Positions 51,990 to 60,229 of a DNA stretch of 64,000 nt are shown piece after piece. Source of the stretch: Bacteriovoracaceae bacterium. GTDB lineage: Bacteria > Bdellovibrionota > UBA1018. Within the stretch, counting starts at the first letter, position 1; each line of letters begins with the position of its first letter. The stretch is from NCBI GenBank assembly GCA_947447665.1, contig CANFJX010000002.1, positions 62,001 through 126,000 of the forward strand, written 5' to 3'. A program made the position numbers and the translations under genes. The notes beneath the pieces are model-generated. The model saw nothing but the letters and a program-made list of their open reading frames with translations. It ran no database searches and had not been told where the DNA came from.

Positions 51990-52604
51990 ATGCCCCTGAC
52001 CCCCAAGCAAAAGTCCTTCATCGAGTTTATCGACGCTTTCACCAGAAAGCAGGGCTTTGCCCCTTCGCAGGCGGAAATTGCCCGCCATTTTGGCTTTAGT
52101 TCTTTGGGGACAGTGCAGCGCTACCTGACTCGATTGAGAGAGCAGGGACTTTTACAAAAGTCTCCAGCTCACGCGAGGAGAGGGCTAGCAGTGAAATCCT
52201 CCCGAGGAGTACCTGCCCCCGCGAGTTTGACTCTTCCGCTCTTGGGACGGGTGGCAGCGGGCTGTCCGATCGAAGCGATTGAAACTCCAAATGAGATTGA
52301 GGTGCCTTCGTCACTGATTCGGCGAGGTGAGTATTTTGTGCTTCAAGTCTCCGGTAACTCAATGATTGAGGACGGAATTCTTGACGGAGATTTCGTGGTA
52401 GTGAAAAAGCAGAGGTCAGCAGAGCGAGGTCAAATGGTTGTGGCATTGGTGGATGACGCGGCAACAGTCAAGCGCTTCTATCCGAAAAGAAATTTCATTG
52501 AACTCCACCCGGCTAACCCCTTGTATCAACCCATAGTGGTTAAGTCGGATCAGTCTTTTCAGATTGAAGGAATTGTTTCGGGAGTAATCCGTAAGCTGAT
52601 CTAG
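51990..52604 (+). CDS. lexA: LexA SOS repressor
   Basis: 204 residues. An N-terminal winged helix (LTPKQKSFIEFIDAF, SQAEIARHFGFSSLGTVQRYLTRL), then the autoprotease domain: cleavage site Ala90-Gly91 (GRVAAGCP), nucleophile Ser124 (SGNSMIEDG) and Lys161 (AATVKRF). All catalytic residues are intact, so it should cleave itself on RecA activation. It is autoregulated by a likely operator just upstream. Three copies of a 12-base repeat follow the gene. Divergent from the ferritin-like/ATP-grasp gene. Confidence 0.95.
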   Translation: MPLTPKQKSFIEFIDAFTRKQGFAPSQAEIARHFGFSSLGTVQRYLTRLREQGLLQKSPAHARRGLAVKSSRGVPAPASLTLPLLGRVAAGCPIEAIETPNEIEVPSSLIRRGEYFVLQVSGNSMIEDGILDGDFVVVKKQRSAERGQMVVALVDDAATVKRFYPKRNFIELHPANPLYQPIVVKSDQSFQIEGIVSGVIRKLI

Positions 52605-52628
52605 GGATGTTAAAAAAAGTAGATGGTT

Positions 52629-52664
52629 CTGATCCGTGATCTGATCCGTGATCTGATCCGTGAA
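52629..52664. repeat. Three tandem 12-bp units downstream of lexA
   Basis: CTGATCCGTGAT occurs at 52629 and 52641 exactly and at 52653 with the last base changed. It starts 25 bases after the lexA stop. Function unknown; slippage or a regulator site is possible. Confidence 0.8.
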
Positions 52665-52789
52665 ACAACGAGGACAAACGGTTCGCTGGTGGGGCTCTAT
52701 CTCATTGTTGGACTCTGTCCCGTTCATGGTGTCTCACTAAGTTTTTTTTGCTCGACTTTGGTTCAGGAGTGTTTTAACCGCGTCTTTCT

Positions 52790-54241
52790 ATGAGAGTCTC
52801 ATTGGGTCGGGTCATTGTTATTTCGATCGTTTTATTTGGCGTTTCCTCCAGAGTGCATGCAGTGAAGCGATCTCGTACCGAGGCGTTTGCTCCTCATGCT
52901 TGTACGGTTTGTCTTTTAGATATTTCCGATACGGATGTCGCGGATCAGAAGGTGTTGGAGTGCCCGGCTGGTCATAAGATTGACTCCGAATGCCTGGCTC
53001 ATCAGCTCCACGTGAACGAGAATTTAAAATTACTGAACACTCAAGGCTTGATGTGCTGCGGGCAGAGCGAGGAGGGGGGCTCCTGTCAGCATAAGTTTCC
53101 TCTGGTCGAGGGAATGAAATTCTTAGAGCCTGCTGATCGGCTCGCTTTCCAAACCCGCTTGGATCGAGCCGCTGGCCAAATCGCGAGCTCAGCAGAGGAG
53201 AGCAGGGTAAAACAAGAGGTCGACCGATTGAAGCTAGGGATTACTGAATCGTTTCTGATTCGTTGCCCTGCTGAAGGTTGTGGAGCGCCGTTTGGGATGC
53301 TTGAAGGCTGTAATGCGGCTCAGTGTAGCGATCCGGCATGTTCAGTTCTGTTTTGTCATCTCTGCTTAGAGTCTCAGGACACGAGTCTGGCTGCTCATCT
53401 TCATGCGAGACGCCATAGTGGAGATTTTTGGGAATTCCGATCCGGCTATTCGGACCGATACCATTGGATAGCTGCGAGAAAAAAACTAAAGGCGGTATTT
53501 GAAAGCAAAGTTGAAGACTCGATTCGAGAAAGAGTCCTGAATGAGACTCAATCCTTACTGAGAGAAAAAAAGATGTGGCCTCTACCGGCAGGGTTGACCG
53601 TCGAGGCCTGGTTGCAGCGGGTGAGAGCGAATGTGGACCTGGCGAAAGAAGCAAAGATTGAGCTTCTTCAGAATGAGGCAATTTATCGCCGTCAGATGAA
53701 GAATCGGGCCAGCGAGGCGCTGCTTGAAGCCGAGATTTGGAAACAGGGGGGGGTGGTTCTTGCGTCTCTCGATGTTCGGGATGCTGTGGGTCGATCGGGC
53801 CCTGTCCCATCGATTGCCCCCTGCTTCGAGGGGCATGCAGGGTACCTTGATGTAGGTCCTGCATTTAGAGAACTAGGGCCGATGTATTTAACCGCGCGGG
53901 GAAGGTTTGGCGGAGGCATCCTACTTTGGAGTGGTGTGGCCTCTGAAGAAATGTCCTATCAGGACGCTGTCAACTTTTGTGCCGGCCTTCATCCAGGTTC
54001 TAGATTACCATCTCAAGAAGACTACTGGGTTTTGAGTCACGCAATGGGTGGGCGAGATCCAGAAAACGGAGACCTCAGGGGTTATCATCGGATCCTCATT
54101 CCCAGTATGATTGATCGATCTTTTTGGTCGAAATCACTCGATCCGGATGATCCAGGTTTTGCATTGACTTGGTCAGGGAACAGCGCAGAGATCTCCTCGA
54201 GTGTCCTTTTGGCCTACAAAGGGGTTCGCTGCGTCTGGTAG
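52790..54241 (+). CDS. Secreted protein with RING- and IBR-like Cys clusters and a DUF1566/FGE-like C-terminus
   Basis: 483 residues. A Sec signal peptide (about 1-24, ending VHA). Residues 38-101 have a RING-like ligand order (Cys38, Cys41, Cys58, His62, Cys68, His71, Cys89/90, Cys99, His101). Residues 159-209 are strikingly IBR-like: CPAEGCGAPF, then Cys174, Cys179, Cys184, FCHLC (Cys189, Cys192) and a His cluster. RING-IBR pairs are the core of eukaryotic RBR ubiquitin ligases; no third, catalytic Rcat cluster is seen. The last 120 residues (SYQDAVNFCAGL, RLPSQEDYWVLS, FWSKSLDP) resemble the C-type-lectin-fold FGE/DUF1566 group. It may be a eukaryote-directed effector. No clear ribosome site precedes the ATG. 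Confidence 0.75.
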   Translation: MRVSLGRVIVISIVLFGVSSRVHAVKRSRTEAFAPHACTVCLLDISDTDVADQKVLECPAGHKIDSECLAHQLHVNENLKLLNTQGLMCCGQSEEGGSCQHKFPLVEGMKFLEPADRLAFQTRLDRAAGQIASSAEESRVKQEVDRLKLGITESFLIRCPAEGCGAPFGMLEGCNAAQCSDPACSVLFCHLCLESQDTSLAAHLHARRHSGDFWEFRSGYSDRYHWIAARKKLKAVFESKVEDSIRERVLNETQSLLREKKMWPLPAGLTVEAWLQRVRANVDLAKEAKIELLQNEAIYRRQMKNRASEALLEAEIWKQGGVVLASLDVRDAVGRSGPVPSIAPCFEGHAGYLDVGPAFRELGPMYLTARGRFGGGILLWSGVASEEMSYQDAVNFCAGLHPGSRLPSQEDYWVLSHAMGGRDPENGDLRGYHRILIPSMIDRSFWSKSLDPDDPGFALTWSGNSAEISSSVLLAYKGVRCVW

Positions 54242-54270
54242 GAACAGGAGGTTCCTTCTTGCTCGCTTAT

Positions 54271-54299
54271 TTGACTTTTCCTTAAGAAAAATGTAGAAA
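54271..54299 (+). promoter_or_regulatory. Candidate promoter of the type I exporter operon
   Basis: TTGACT at 54271-54276 and TAGAAA at 54294-54299 are spaced by 17 bases, about 40 bases before the exporter start codon. A GGAAC-AGGAG-GTTCC hairpin sits just upstream after the stop of the RING/IBR-like gene. Together they suggest the exporter is transcribed separately. Confidence 0.5.
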
Positions 54300-54340
54300 G
54301 AGTTAACGAAAACGATCGAATCTTCCAGGTACTAACACCC

Positions 54341-56071
54341 ATGTTGACTCCAGCCGAGCCAAGAAAATATTCTTTTCAAGAGATTCTTAGAGTTTTTTTT
54401 ATGCGAGATTCATCCGATCTCTGGATGGTCATCCTCTATGGGATATTTGCCAGCTTGTGCTCCCTTGTGGTCCCTGTAGCAGTCCAAACTTTTGTCAATA
54501 CCCTTGGATTTGGTCTGCTGCTGCAGCCCATTCTTATCTTGGCTGCCATTGTTTTCTTTGTGCTGAGTTTCTCGAGCATTGTAAATATCCTTCAAGTTTA
54601 TGTGATGGAGTTGCTCCAGCAGCGCTGGTTTAGCGGGGTTGCTTTGGAGTTAGCCCAACGACTGACGCGAGTGCAGCTGGAAGCTCTCAGGAGATTTCAT
54701 GGGTCCGATTTGGCTACCTATTTTTTGGAAATCGCCACGATCCAAAAAACGTTATCGGTTTTATTGCTCGATACAGTAGCTGCTTCCTTACAAATTTTGT
54801 TTGGAATGTTCTTGCTTGCGCTCTATCATCCGTATTTCCTCGTTTTTGATCTATTAATTATAGCGTTTATTGGGTTTGTATTTTTTGGGCTTCGTAAACC
54901 GGCCATTGATTCGAGTTTAAAAGAATCCAAGGCAAAGTATGAAACAACCTCCTGGCTAGGAGAGTTAGCTAGAAATTCCATCTTGTTTCGATCGGCGGAG
55001 AGTCGTCGTTTTGCGATGGCTCGCGTGGACGATTTAGCCTCTAATTATGTCCTTTATCGTAAGAAGCATTTCAAAATTTTACTGAAGCAGATTGGCGGAT
55101 CAGCACTTCTTCAAATTCTCATGAGTTCCCTCCTCCTGGGTGCAGGGGGTTGGCTGGTGATTGAGCGGCAGCTCAGCCTTGGGCAGCTCGTTGCTGCTGA
55201 GCTTGTTTTCGGTACCGTGGTTGCAGGTATTAGTAAATTTGGAAAGTATTTAGAAAGTTATTACGACCTTCACGCTGCCATTGATAAAATAGGGCAGGTG
55301 CTCAATCTACCGGATGAAATCGATGGCAGGGAGCAGAGCGAACAATCAGCAGGAGGGAAGTCCCTGCTGCAAGTGAAAAAAGTCAGTTATAAAAGTGATT
55401 TTGGTGTCAGCGTCTTCTCTGATTTAACCTTTGACGTGCATCCTGGCACAGTGACTGTCGTGGTTGGAAAAAATGGGAGCGGCAAAAGCACTTTGGCTGA
55501 GTTTTTATACGGAGTGCGAAATCCAAGTTCAGGTGTGATTCATGTCAATGGCCTGGATCTTAGGTACAGCGATAAAGAAAAGCTGCGGTCTCAAATTTCA
55601 TTCGTGGGGCAAGCAGATTTAATGACGGGCACGATTTTAGAGAATATTCGAATGGGTCGAGACGATGTAAGTCTAGATCAAGTTCAGAGGGTGATTAAAG
55701 GGCTTGGTCTATCCGAGTTTGTGGATTCACTCCCTCAGGGATTGATGAGCCGAGTTTCTGGGGGGCGATTTCCTCTCTCCTCTGGCCAGGCTCAAAAGGT
55801 TCTCATCGCTCGTGCACTGGTGGCTCGGCCTCAAATTCTTATTCTCGACGAAACTTTGGATCACCTTGATTCAGAATCCTATCGTTTGGTCGCAGAGTTC
55901 TTGCGGACCAGGGAATCCTCAGGGGCTGTCGTTCTGACCACCCGTAACGCCGAGTTAGCTGGGACCTTCGACCAAACCATTTTCTTGCCTGAGGGGCGGG
56001 TTGTCTCCAAAAAGCATGCAAGTCAGCCTTCCGTATTAGTTCATCAGGACGGAGGAGTGGTCGATGAGTGA
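54341..56071 (+). CDS. ABC transporter, fused TM and ATPase (type I secretion-like)
   Basis: 576 residues. Six-helix membrane domain at about 20-310, ATPase at about 340-560. Walker A GKNGSGKST at 376-384, signature LSSGQ (usual LSGGQ) near 478, Walker B ILILDETLDHLD near 500. No N-terminal C39 peptidase or degenerate peptidase domain, so it is not a bacteriocin-type processing exporter. It overlaps the HlyD gene by 8 bases and forms a three-gene export set. The substrate is not evident in the window. Confidence 0.88.
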   Translation: MLTPAEPRKYSFQEILRVFFMRDSSDLWMVILYGIFASLCSLVVPVAVQTFVNTLGFGLLLQPILILAAIVFFVLSFSSIVNILQVYVMELLQQRWFSGVALELAQRLTRVQLEALRRFHGSDLATYFLEIATIQKTLSVLLLDTVAASLQILFGMFLLALYHPYFLVFDLLIIAFIGFVFFGLRKPAIDSSLKESKAKYETTSWLGELARNSILFRSAESRRFAMARVDDLASNYVLYRKKHFKILLKQIGGSALLQILMSSLLLGAGGWLVIERQLSLGQLVAAELVFGTVVAGISKFGKYLESYYDLHAAIDKIGQVLNLPDEIDGREQSEQSAGGKSLLQVKKVSYKSDFGVSVFSDLTFDVHPGTVTVVVGKNGSGKSTLAEFLYGVRNPSSGVIHVNGLDLRYSDKEKLRSQISFVGQADLMTGTILENIRMGRDDVSLDQVQRVIKGLGLSEFVDSLPQGLMSRVSGGRFPLSSGQAQKVLIARALVARPQILILDETLDHLDSESYRLVAEFLRTRESSGAVVLTTRNAELAGTFDQTIFLPEGRVVSKKHASQPSVLVHQDGGVVDE

Positions 56072-57107
56072 TCTCAGTTTTCAAGCGAAAGAAGGGTTTC
56101 GTTCTTATCAGCTCACCCAGGTACCCAAGAGCCTGCGTACCTTTGCCTCCGGTCTAGTTGCATTTATTTTTGTATGGGCGATTGCGCTCCTGTTTGTCCC
56201 TTGGCAGCAAACGTCTTTGGGGTTTGGGAAGGTTTTGGCTTATTCGCCTACGGAGCGTCAGCAAAGTATTGATGCACCTGTAGAAGGTCGCTTGGTTCGC
56301 TGGTTTGTTCAAGAGGGGTCGATTGTTCAAAAGGGTGATCCGGTCGTAGAAATTACTGATAATGATCCGGAAATTTTAAATCGTTTAAAGTCTGAGAATC
56401 AGGCGATCCAGTCCCGCTTGGATGCTGCAAGGATTTCACTAAAAGTAGCTAAGATTAATCTGGATCGACAAAAGTCACTTTTCGAGAAGGGGCTGAGTTC
56501 TAGGCGAGCATTTGAGTTGGCGACACTGGAGTATGCAAAGTACATCACCGATGAAGCGAACGGTAGAACCGAGTTAGTGAGAATTGAAACTCGCCTGGCA
56601 CGTCAGACAACGCAATATGTGACCGCTCCCAGAAGCGGAGCAATTCTCAGGAGAATCGCTGGCGAAAATTCAGTTTTAGTGAAGGCAGGGGATTCCTTGG
56701 CGGTCTTGGTCCCGGATACGAGTTCTCGGGCCGTTGAGCTTTTGATTGATGGGAGTGACATCTCCCTCGTTCATGTGGGGCAAGAAGTAAGGCTCCAGTT
56801 TGAGGGATGGCCCGCGATTCAGTTTAGTGGTTGGCCGTCCATTGCTGCTGGTACTTTTACGGGTAAAATATCCATTATTGACGCTGCCGATAATGGTGGG
56901 GGTAAGTTCAGGGTTCTAGCGTCTCCCGCATCCCCTGAGTCTTGGCCGTCGAGCGCGGTCCTCAGGCAAGGAGTTCGGGCTCAGGGCTGGGTTTTACTAG
57001 GCCGAGTCAAGCTTGGATATGAAATTTGGAGGCGCTTTAACGGCTTCCCAGCGCTGCGAACTGCGCCAGCGGGCGAAGCTGAGAAACAGAAAAAAAATAA
57101 AAATTGA
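56064..57107 (+). CDS. HlyD-type membrane fusion protein
   Basis: 347 residues. One TM helix near residues 28-48 (LVAFIFVWAIALLFVPW), then barrel-sandwich halves (QSIDAPVEGRLVRWFVQEGSIVQKGDPVVEI and VTAPRSGAILRRIAGENSVLVKAGDSLAVLVP) around a helical hairpin at about 110-180. GGAGGAG lies 6 bases before the ATG. It bridges the ABC protein and the TolC-like channel. The long hairpin is shorter than in HlyD of haemolysin systems. Confidence 0.88.
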   Translation: MSDLSFQAKEGFRSYQLTQVPKSLRTFASGLVAFIFVWAIALLFVPWQQTSLGFGKVLAYSPTERQQSIDAPVEGRLVRWFVQEGSIVQKGDPVVEITDNDPEILNRLKSENQAIQSRLDAARISLKVAKINLDRQKSLFEKGLSSRRAFELATLEYAKYITDEANGRTELVRIETRLARQTTQYVTAPRSGAILRRIAGENSVLVKAGDSLAVLVPDTSSRAVELLIDGSDISLVHVGQEVRLQFEGWPAIQFSGWPSIAAGTFTGKISIIDAADNGGGKFRVLASPASPESWPSSAVLRQGVRAQGWVLLGRVKLGYEIWRRFNGFPALRTAPAGEAEKQKKNKN

Positions 57108-57118
57108 GGGTTGGATCG

Positions 57119-58573
57119 TTGATACTTAAGGATCTGAGACAATCAGGTGTTCGATGGGGGTGGGCTCGATTCTCATTGAGCTTTGTGCTCTTTCTATTTT
57201 CTGATTTCTCGTGGGCGTCGGCTCTCACTCTGGATGAAGTCTTGGCCTCGGTGGCGCAGAACTATCCAATGATTGTGAGTGCTCGGATGGACTTAGAAAA
57301 GGCCCAAGCTGACTACCTCGCCGCCCAGGGTGGATTTGATCCAAATTTGAAATCGTCACTGATTAGCTCGGTTGATGGATATTACAAAAATGCTTACACT
57401 GATATCAGCGTGGAGCAGTCGACGGCTCTTTGGGGAACCCGATTTTATGCTGGCTGGAGAAATGGCCAAGGGAGCTTCCCGATCTATGACGCGAAATATG
57501 CAACGTTCACGGGCGGGGAGTTTCGTGGAGGGGTTGAAGTTCCTTTATTAAAAGGTGGAAGCACTGATGAGCGAAGGACGCGCCTTGGAACTTCTGAGAG
57601 AGGGCTTGAGCTCGCTGAAAGAGGCATAGACGCTCAAAAAATCGAGGTAAATAAACAGGCTGCTTTTAAGTACTGGGATTGGGTTGCCGCGGGAAAGAAG
57701 CTGAAGGTGGCCGAGGATCTTCTCGTGATTTCCTTAGTTCGCGATAAGGGCCTGATTGACCGAGTGAAGCATGGGGATACCCCACAAATTGACCAGACTG
57801 ATAATCAGCGCGCCGTAGTGCAGCGTAAATCCGGCGTGATTGCTGCGGAGCGGGCGCTTCAAAAAGCATCTTTTGAACTTTCTATTTTTTTGAGAGATCC
57901 CTCGGGATTTCCTCGGGTGTTATCTAAGGAGTATCTCCCGGTTGAGTTTCCGGAGCCAAAGTTAGACGAAACAATTTTAGCATCGGGCGAGGATTCTCAT
58001 TCGATTTCAAGTCATCCTGAGGTTCAGCGATTCCGTATCCAGGCCGAGCAGATTCAAATGGAATATCAGTTGGCTAAAAATCAGGTCTTACCTCGCCTGG
58101 ATTTTTCATTCGGATTTTTCTCCGATTTGGGAAATAATCCAGGAACGACTCCTTATTTACCTGCGTATGGTGATCCTAGTGAAGTTCGTTTGGGTTTAAC
58201 GTTGGAATTTCCGCTGTTTTTTCGCTCTTCACGGGGAAAAAGAGATTCCTTGTCATTTTCGTTGAGCAAGCTCAACGTAATGCGGGGGCTTGCTCAAGAT
58301 CGCCTGCAAGTTCAGCTCAATGACTCACGGCAGGCAATGAAAACAGCTTTAGAGCGACTTGATCTCGCAAGAAAAGAAATTAGCTTAAATCAAAAGTTAG
58401 AGGAAGCTGAAAGGGTGCGGTTTCAGCACGGGGAAAGTAATGTTCTCATGATTAATATTCGAGAACAGATCACTCGTGATGCTTGGATTAAGGAATATGA
58501 TGCGCTATCGGAGTTTTTTAAGTCCAAGGCAGAATTGATTGCTGCTCAAGGAGTAAAAGAAATCTCGCATTGA
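57119..58573 (+). CDS. TolC-family outer-membrane efflux protein
   Basis: 484 residues from a TTG at 57119, chosen because GAGGG lies 8 bases upstream; a TTG at 57104 overlaps the HlyD stop but has no ribosome site. Signal peptide (FVLFLFSDFSWA), then the long alpha-barrel helices typical of TolC proteins (LTLDEVLASVAQNYPMIVSARMDLEKAQADYLAAQGGFDP; RLDLARKEISLNQKLEEAERVRFQHGESNVLMI). It completes the exporter. No other TolC is seen in the window. Confidence 0.85.
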   Translation: MILKDLRQSGVRWGWARFSLSFVLFLFSDFSWASALTLDEVLASVAQNYPMIVSARMDLEKAQADYLAAQGGFDPNLKSSLISSVDGYYKNAYTDISVEQSTALWGTRFYAGWRNGQGSFPIYDAKYATFTGGEFRGGVEVPLLKGGSTDERRTRLGTSERGLELAERGIDAQKIEVNKQAAFKYWDWVAAGKKLKVAEDLLVISLVRDKGLIDRVKHGDTPQIDQTDNQRAVVQRKSGVIAAERALQKASFELSIFLRDPSGFPRVLSKEYLPVEFPEPKLDETILASGEDSHSISSHPEVQRFRIQAEQIQMEYQLAKNQVLPRLDFSFGFFSDLGNNPGTTPYLPAYGDPSEVRLGLTLEFPLFFRSSRGKRDSLSFSLSKLNVMRGLAQDRLQVQLNDSRQAMKTALERLDLARKEISLNQKLEEAERVRFQHGESNVLMINIREQITRDAWIKEYDALSEFFKSKAELIAAQGVKEISH

Positions 58574-58582
58574 TTAACTGTG

Positions 58583-58657
58583 TTGAGGTTCAGGACCATG
58601 ATTTTGGCCTTAAGGATGTAAATCCCAAGCTTAAAAAATGATCCTGAATCCACTCAA
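58583..58657. repeat. Imperfect inverted repeat between convergent tolC-type and GST genes
   Basis: TTGAGGTTCAGGACCAT at 58583-58599 largely matches the reverse complement of 58638-58657, with an inner TTAAG/CTTAA pair. It occupies the 96-base space between two converging stops and could act as a two-way terminator, although no long T run follows. Confidence 0.4.
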
Positions 58658-58669
58658 TTTGTCTATCTA

Positions 58670-59308
58670 TTAACTGAGTAGGCCTTCAGCCTTCATGACT
58701 CGTTGAACTGCTGGACGTTGATAAATACGCGAAATATATGTATTGTAATTCTTGTACTCGTCTGTGCTCACTCCGACGTCTTCGCACCATCCGCCCACAG
58801 TAAAGAGATAGGCGTCAGCGACGGTGAATTTTTTGCCAGTGAGGTAGTCCTTGCCTGCTAATCCTTGGTCTAAATATTTTAAATAGCCTTTAATATTTCC
58901 CCAACACCATTTCTTGAATTCATCTTGACCGCCTGCCTGGCCTCCTTCTTGACCCCAGATAGCTTTAGTTGCAAACAGCGGGGTAAAGGCCTTGTGGAAG
59001 TCAGCTGCGACAAAAGAAAGCCAGCTCACGGCTTCATAGCGCTCCCAACTTCCGGCAGCAGGGAGGAGGCCACTTTCTGGTTTTTGATCTGCTACATATT
59101 CAAGAATCGCAGCGTTTTGAGTAAGTTTTTTGCCTTGATCGTTGACTAAGACGGGAACCACGCCCAGTGGGTTGAGTCGTTCCAGTTCAGCAGTGTTGCT
59201 ATCAGGTTTCGAGAAGTCGAGCTGAACTGCGGTGTAAGATAAACCGGATTCTTCGAGAGCGATATGACACGACATCGAGCAAGAGCCAGAAGTGTAGTAA
59301 AGTTTCAT
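58670..59308 (-). CDS. Glutathione S-transferase (beta-class-like)
   Basis: 212 residues. Thioredoxin-like N-terminal domain (MKLYYTSGSCSMSCHIALEESG, candidate catalytic Cys near residue 10; LNPLGVVPVLV with the cis-Pro; NAAILEYVADQ) and an all-alpha C-terminal domain (KFTVADAYLFTVGGW). Matches the bacterial beta class. Likely cytoplasmic detoxification. It stands alone on the minus strand and is not in an operon with the motor genes, which are 138 bases upstream. Confidence 0.9.
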   Translation of the reverse strand: MKLYYTSGSCSMSCHIALEESGLSYTAVQLDFSKPDSNTAELERLNPLGVVPVLVNDQGKKLTQNAAILEYVADQKPESGLLPAAGSWERYEAVSWLSFVAADFHKAFTPLFATKAIWGQEGGQAGGQDEFKKWCWGNIKGYLKYLDQGLAGKDYLTGKKFTVADAYLFTVGGWCEDVGVSTDEYKNYNTYISRIYQRPAVQRVMKAEGLLS

Positions 59309-59446
59309 AATTTTTAGTTCTCCTTGGGGCGCGACACTGCATTATTTTTTTATTTGTTACCAGTAAAAAAATATGAATTTTCGATTTATTTTTGATGAAA
59401 AATGCAATTGTGAATTGCAATGCCTTAGCCAGTTGATTAAATTTTT

Positions 59447-60229
59447 TTACTCTGCTTTTTTAATTTTAGTCAGAGTAAATTCAATTCTTCTTTGTTGTTT
59501 AGTGGTTTCTGCGTCTACGTCGTCTGTCGGGCTTTTTTTAGATTGTCCTGCAATGGGCCGAATCCGATCTTCCGAGATGAAGTTACTTTCCACGAGGTAG
59601 TTCATGACGGTGACTGCCTTAATTGTGGAAGCAATATAGGCACTGGGTTGGGCGTTGCCATCGATTTGGGTCTCATTTGTGTAGTCTTCGACGGTCACTT
59701 GTCCATTATAGTTTTTAAAAATATCACCGAGTTTGTTGAGGCGACCTTTTGCGTCGGGTCGAAGCTGGCTTGTTCCTGGTAGGAATAGGGCAGCTTCTGG
59801 AATCGAGAACTTCAGGTACTGGATTTCGACTTCAATATTGAAGGCCTGTCCCTCCATCTCGAGACGAACTCGCTCACCCACTTTTTTATTTCTTTCTAGG
59901 TAGATTTCGGCACGCACTGGGTTGGGGACTTGGTCGTCTGGAATCGATCCATCCATGCCCGAGAGGAGGCTGTCTCTAATTCCGGGGCGAGGAATGGTGT
60001 TGGCATTAGGGTCGTCGTCTGGATCAAAAGCAGTGTTGGGGTGATTAAAGTACTGAGCTATTTTCGCCTTCGTTACCTCGTCAGCACCCATGAGCCACAT
60101 CACCAGGAAAAAAGCCATCATCGCAGTCACAAAGTCGGCGTAGGCGACCTTCCAGGCTCCTCCATGGTGACCGTGGCCACCTTTGTTGATTTTCTTTTTG
60201 ATGATGATCTGAGCTTTGCTATCAGCCAC
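59447..60229 (-). CDS. motB: MotB, flagellar stator peptidoglycan-binding subunit
   Basis: 260 residues. A basic N-terminus with HGHHGG, then the single TM helix with the proton-carrying Asp32 (VAYADFVTAMMAFFLVMWL), a plug region, and an OmpA-like domain (FSIPEAALFLPGTSQLRPDAKGRLNKL, YIASTIKAVTVMNYLVE). It overlaps motA by 8 bases. It anchors the stator to peptidoglycan. The overall form is that of standard flagellar MotB, distinct from the TolR-type proteins at 41-42 kb. Confidence 0.93.
   Translation of the reverse strand: MADSKAQIIIKKKINKGGHGHHGGAWKVAYADFVTAMMAFFLVMWLMGADEVTKAKIAQYFNHPNTAFDPDDDPNANTIPRPGIRDSLLSGMDGSIPDDQVPNPVRAEIYLERNKKVGERVRLEMEGQAFNIEVEIQYLKFSIPEAALFLPGTSQLRPDAKGRLNKLGDIFKNYNGQVTVEDYTNETQIDGNAQPSAYIASTIKAVTVMNYLVESNFISEDRIRPIAGQSKKSPTDDVDAETTKQQRRIEFTLTKIKKAE

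Noticed and set aside
53241..53864. 207-codon minus-strand frame inside the RING/IBR-like gene
   Set aside because: Antisense shadow; the plus strand has the coherent Cys/His pattern and a signal peptide.
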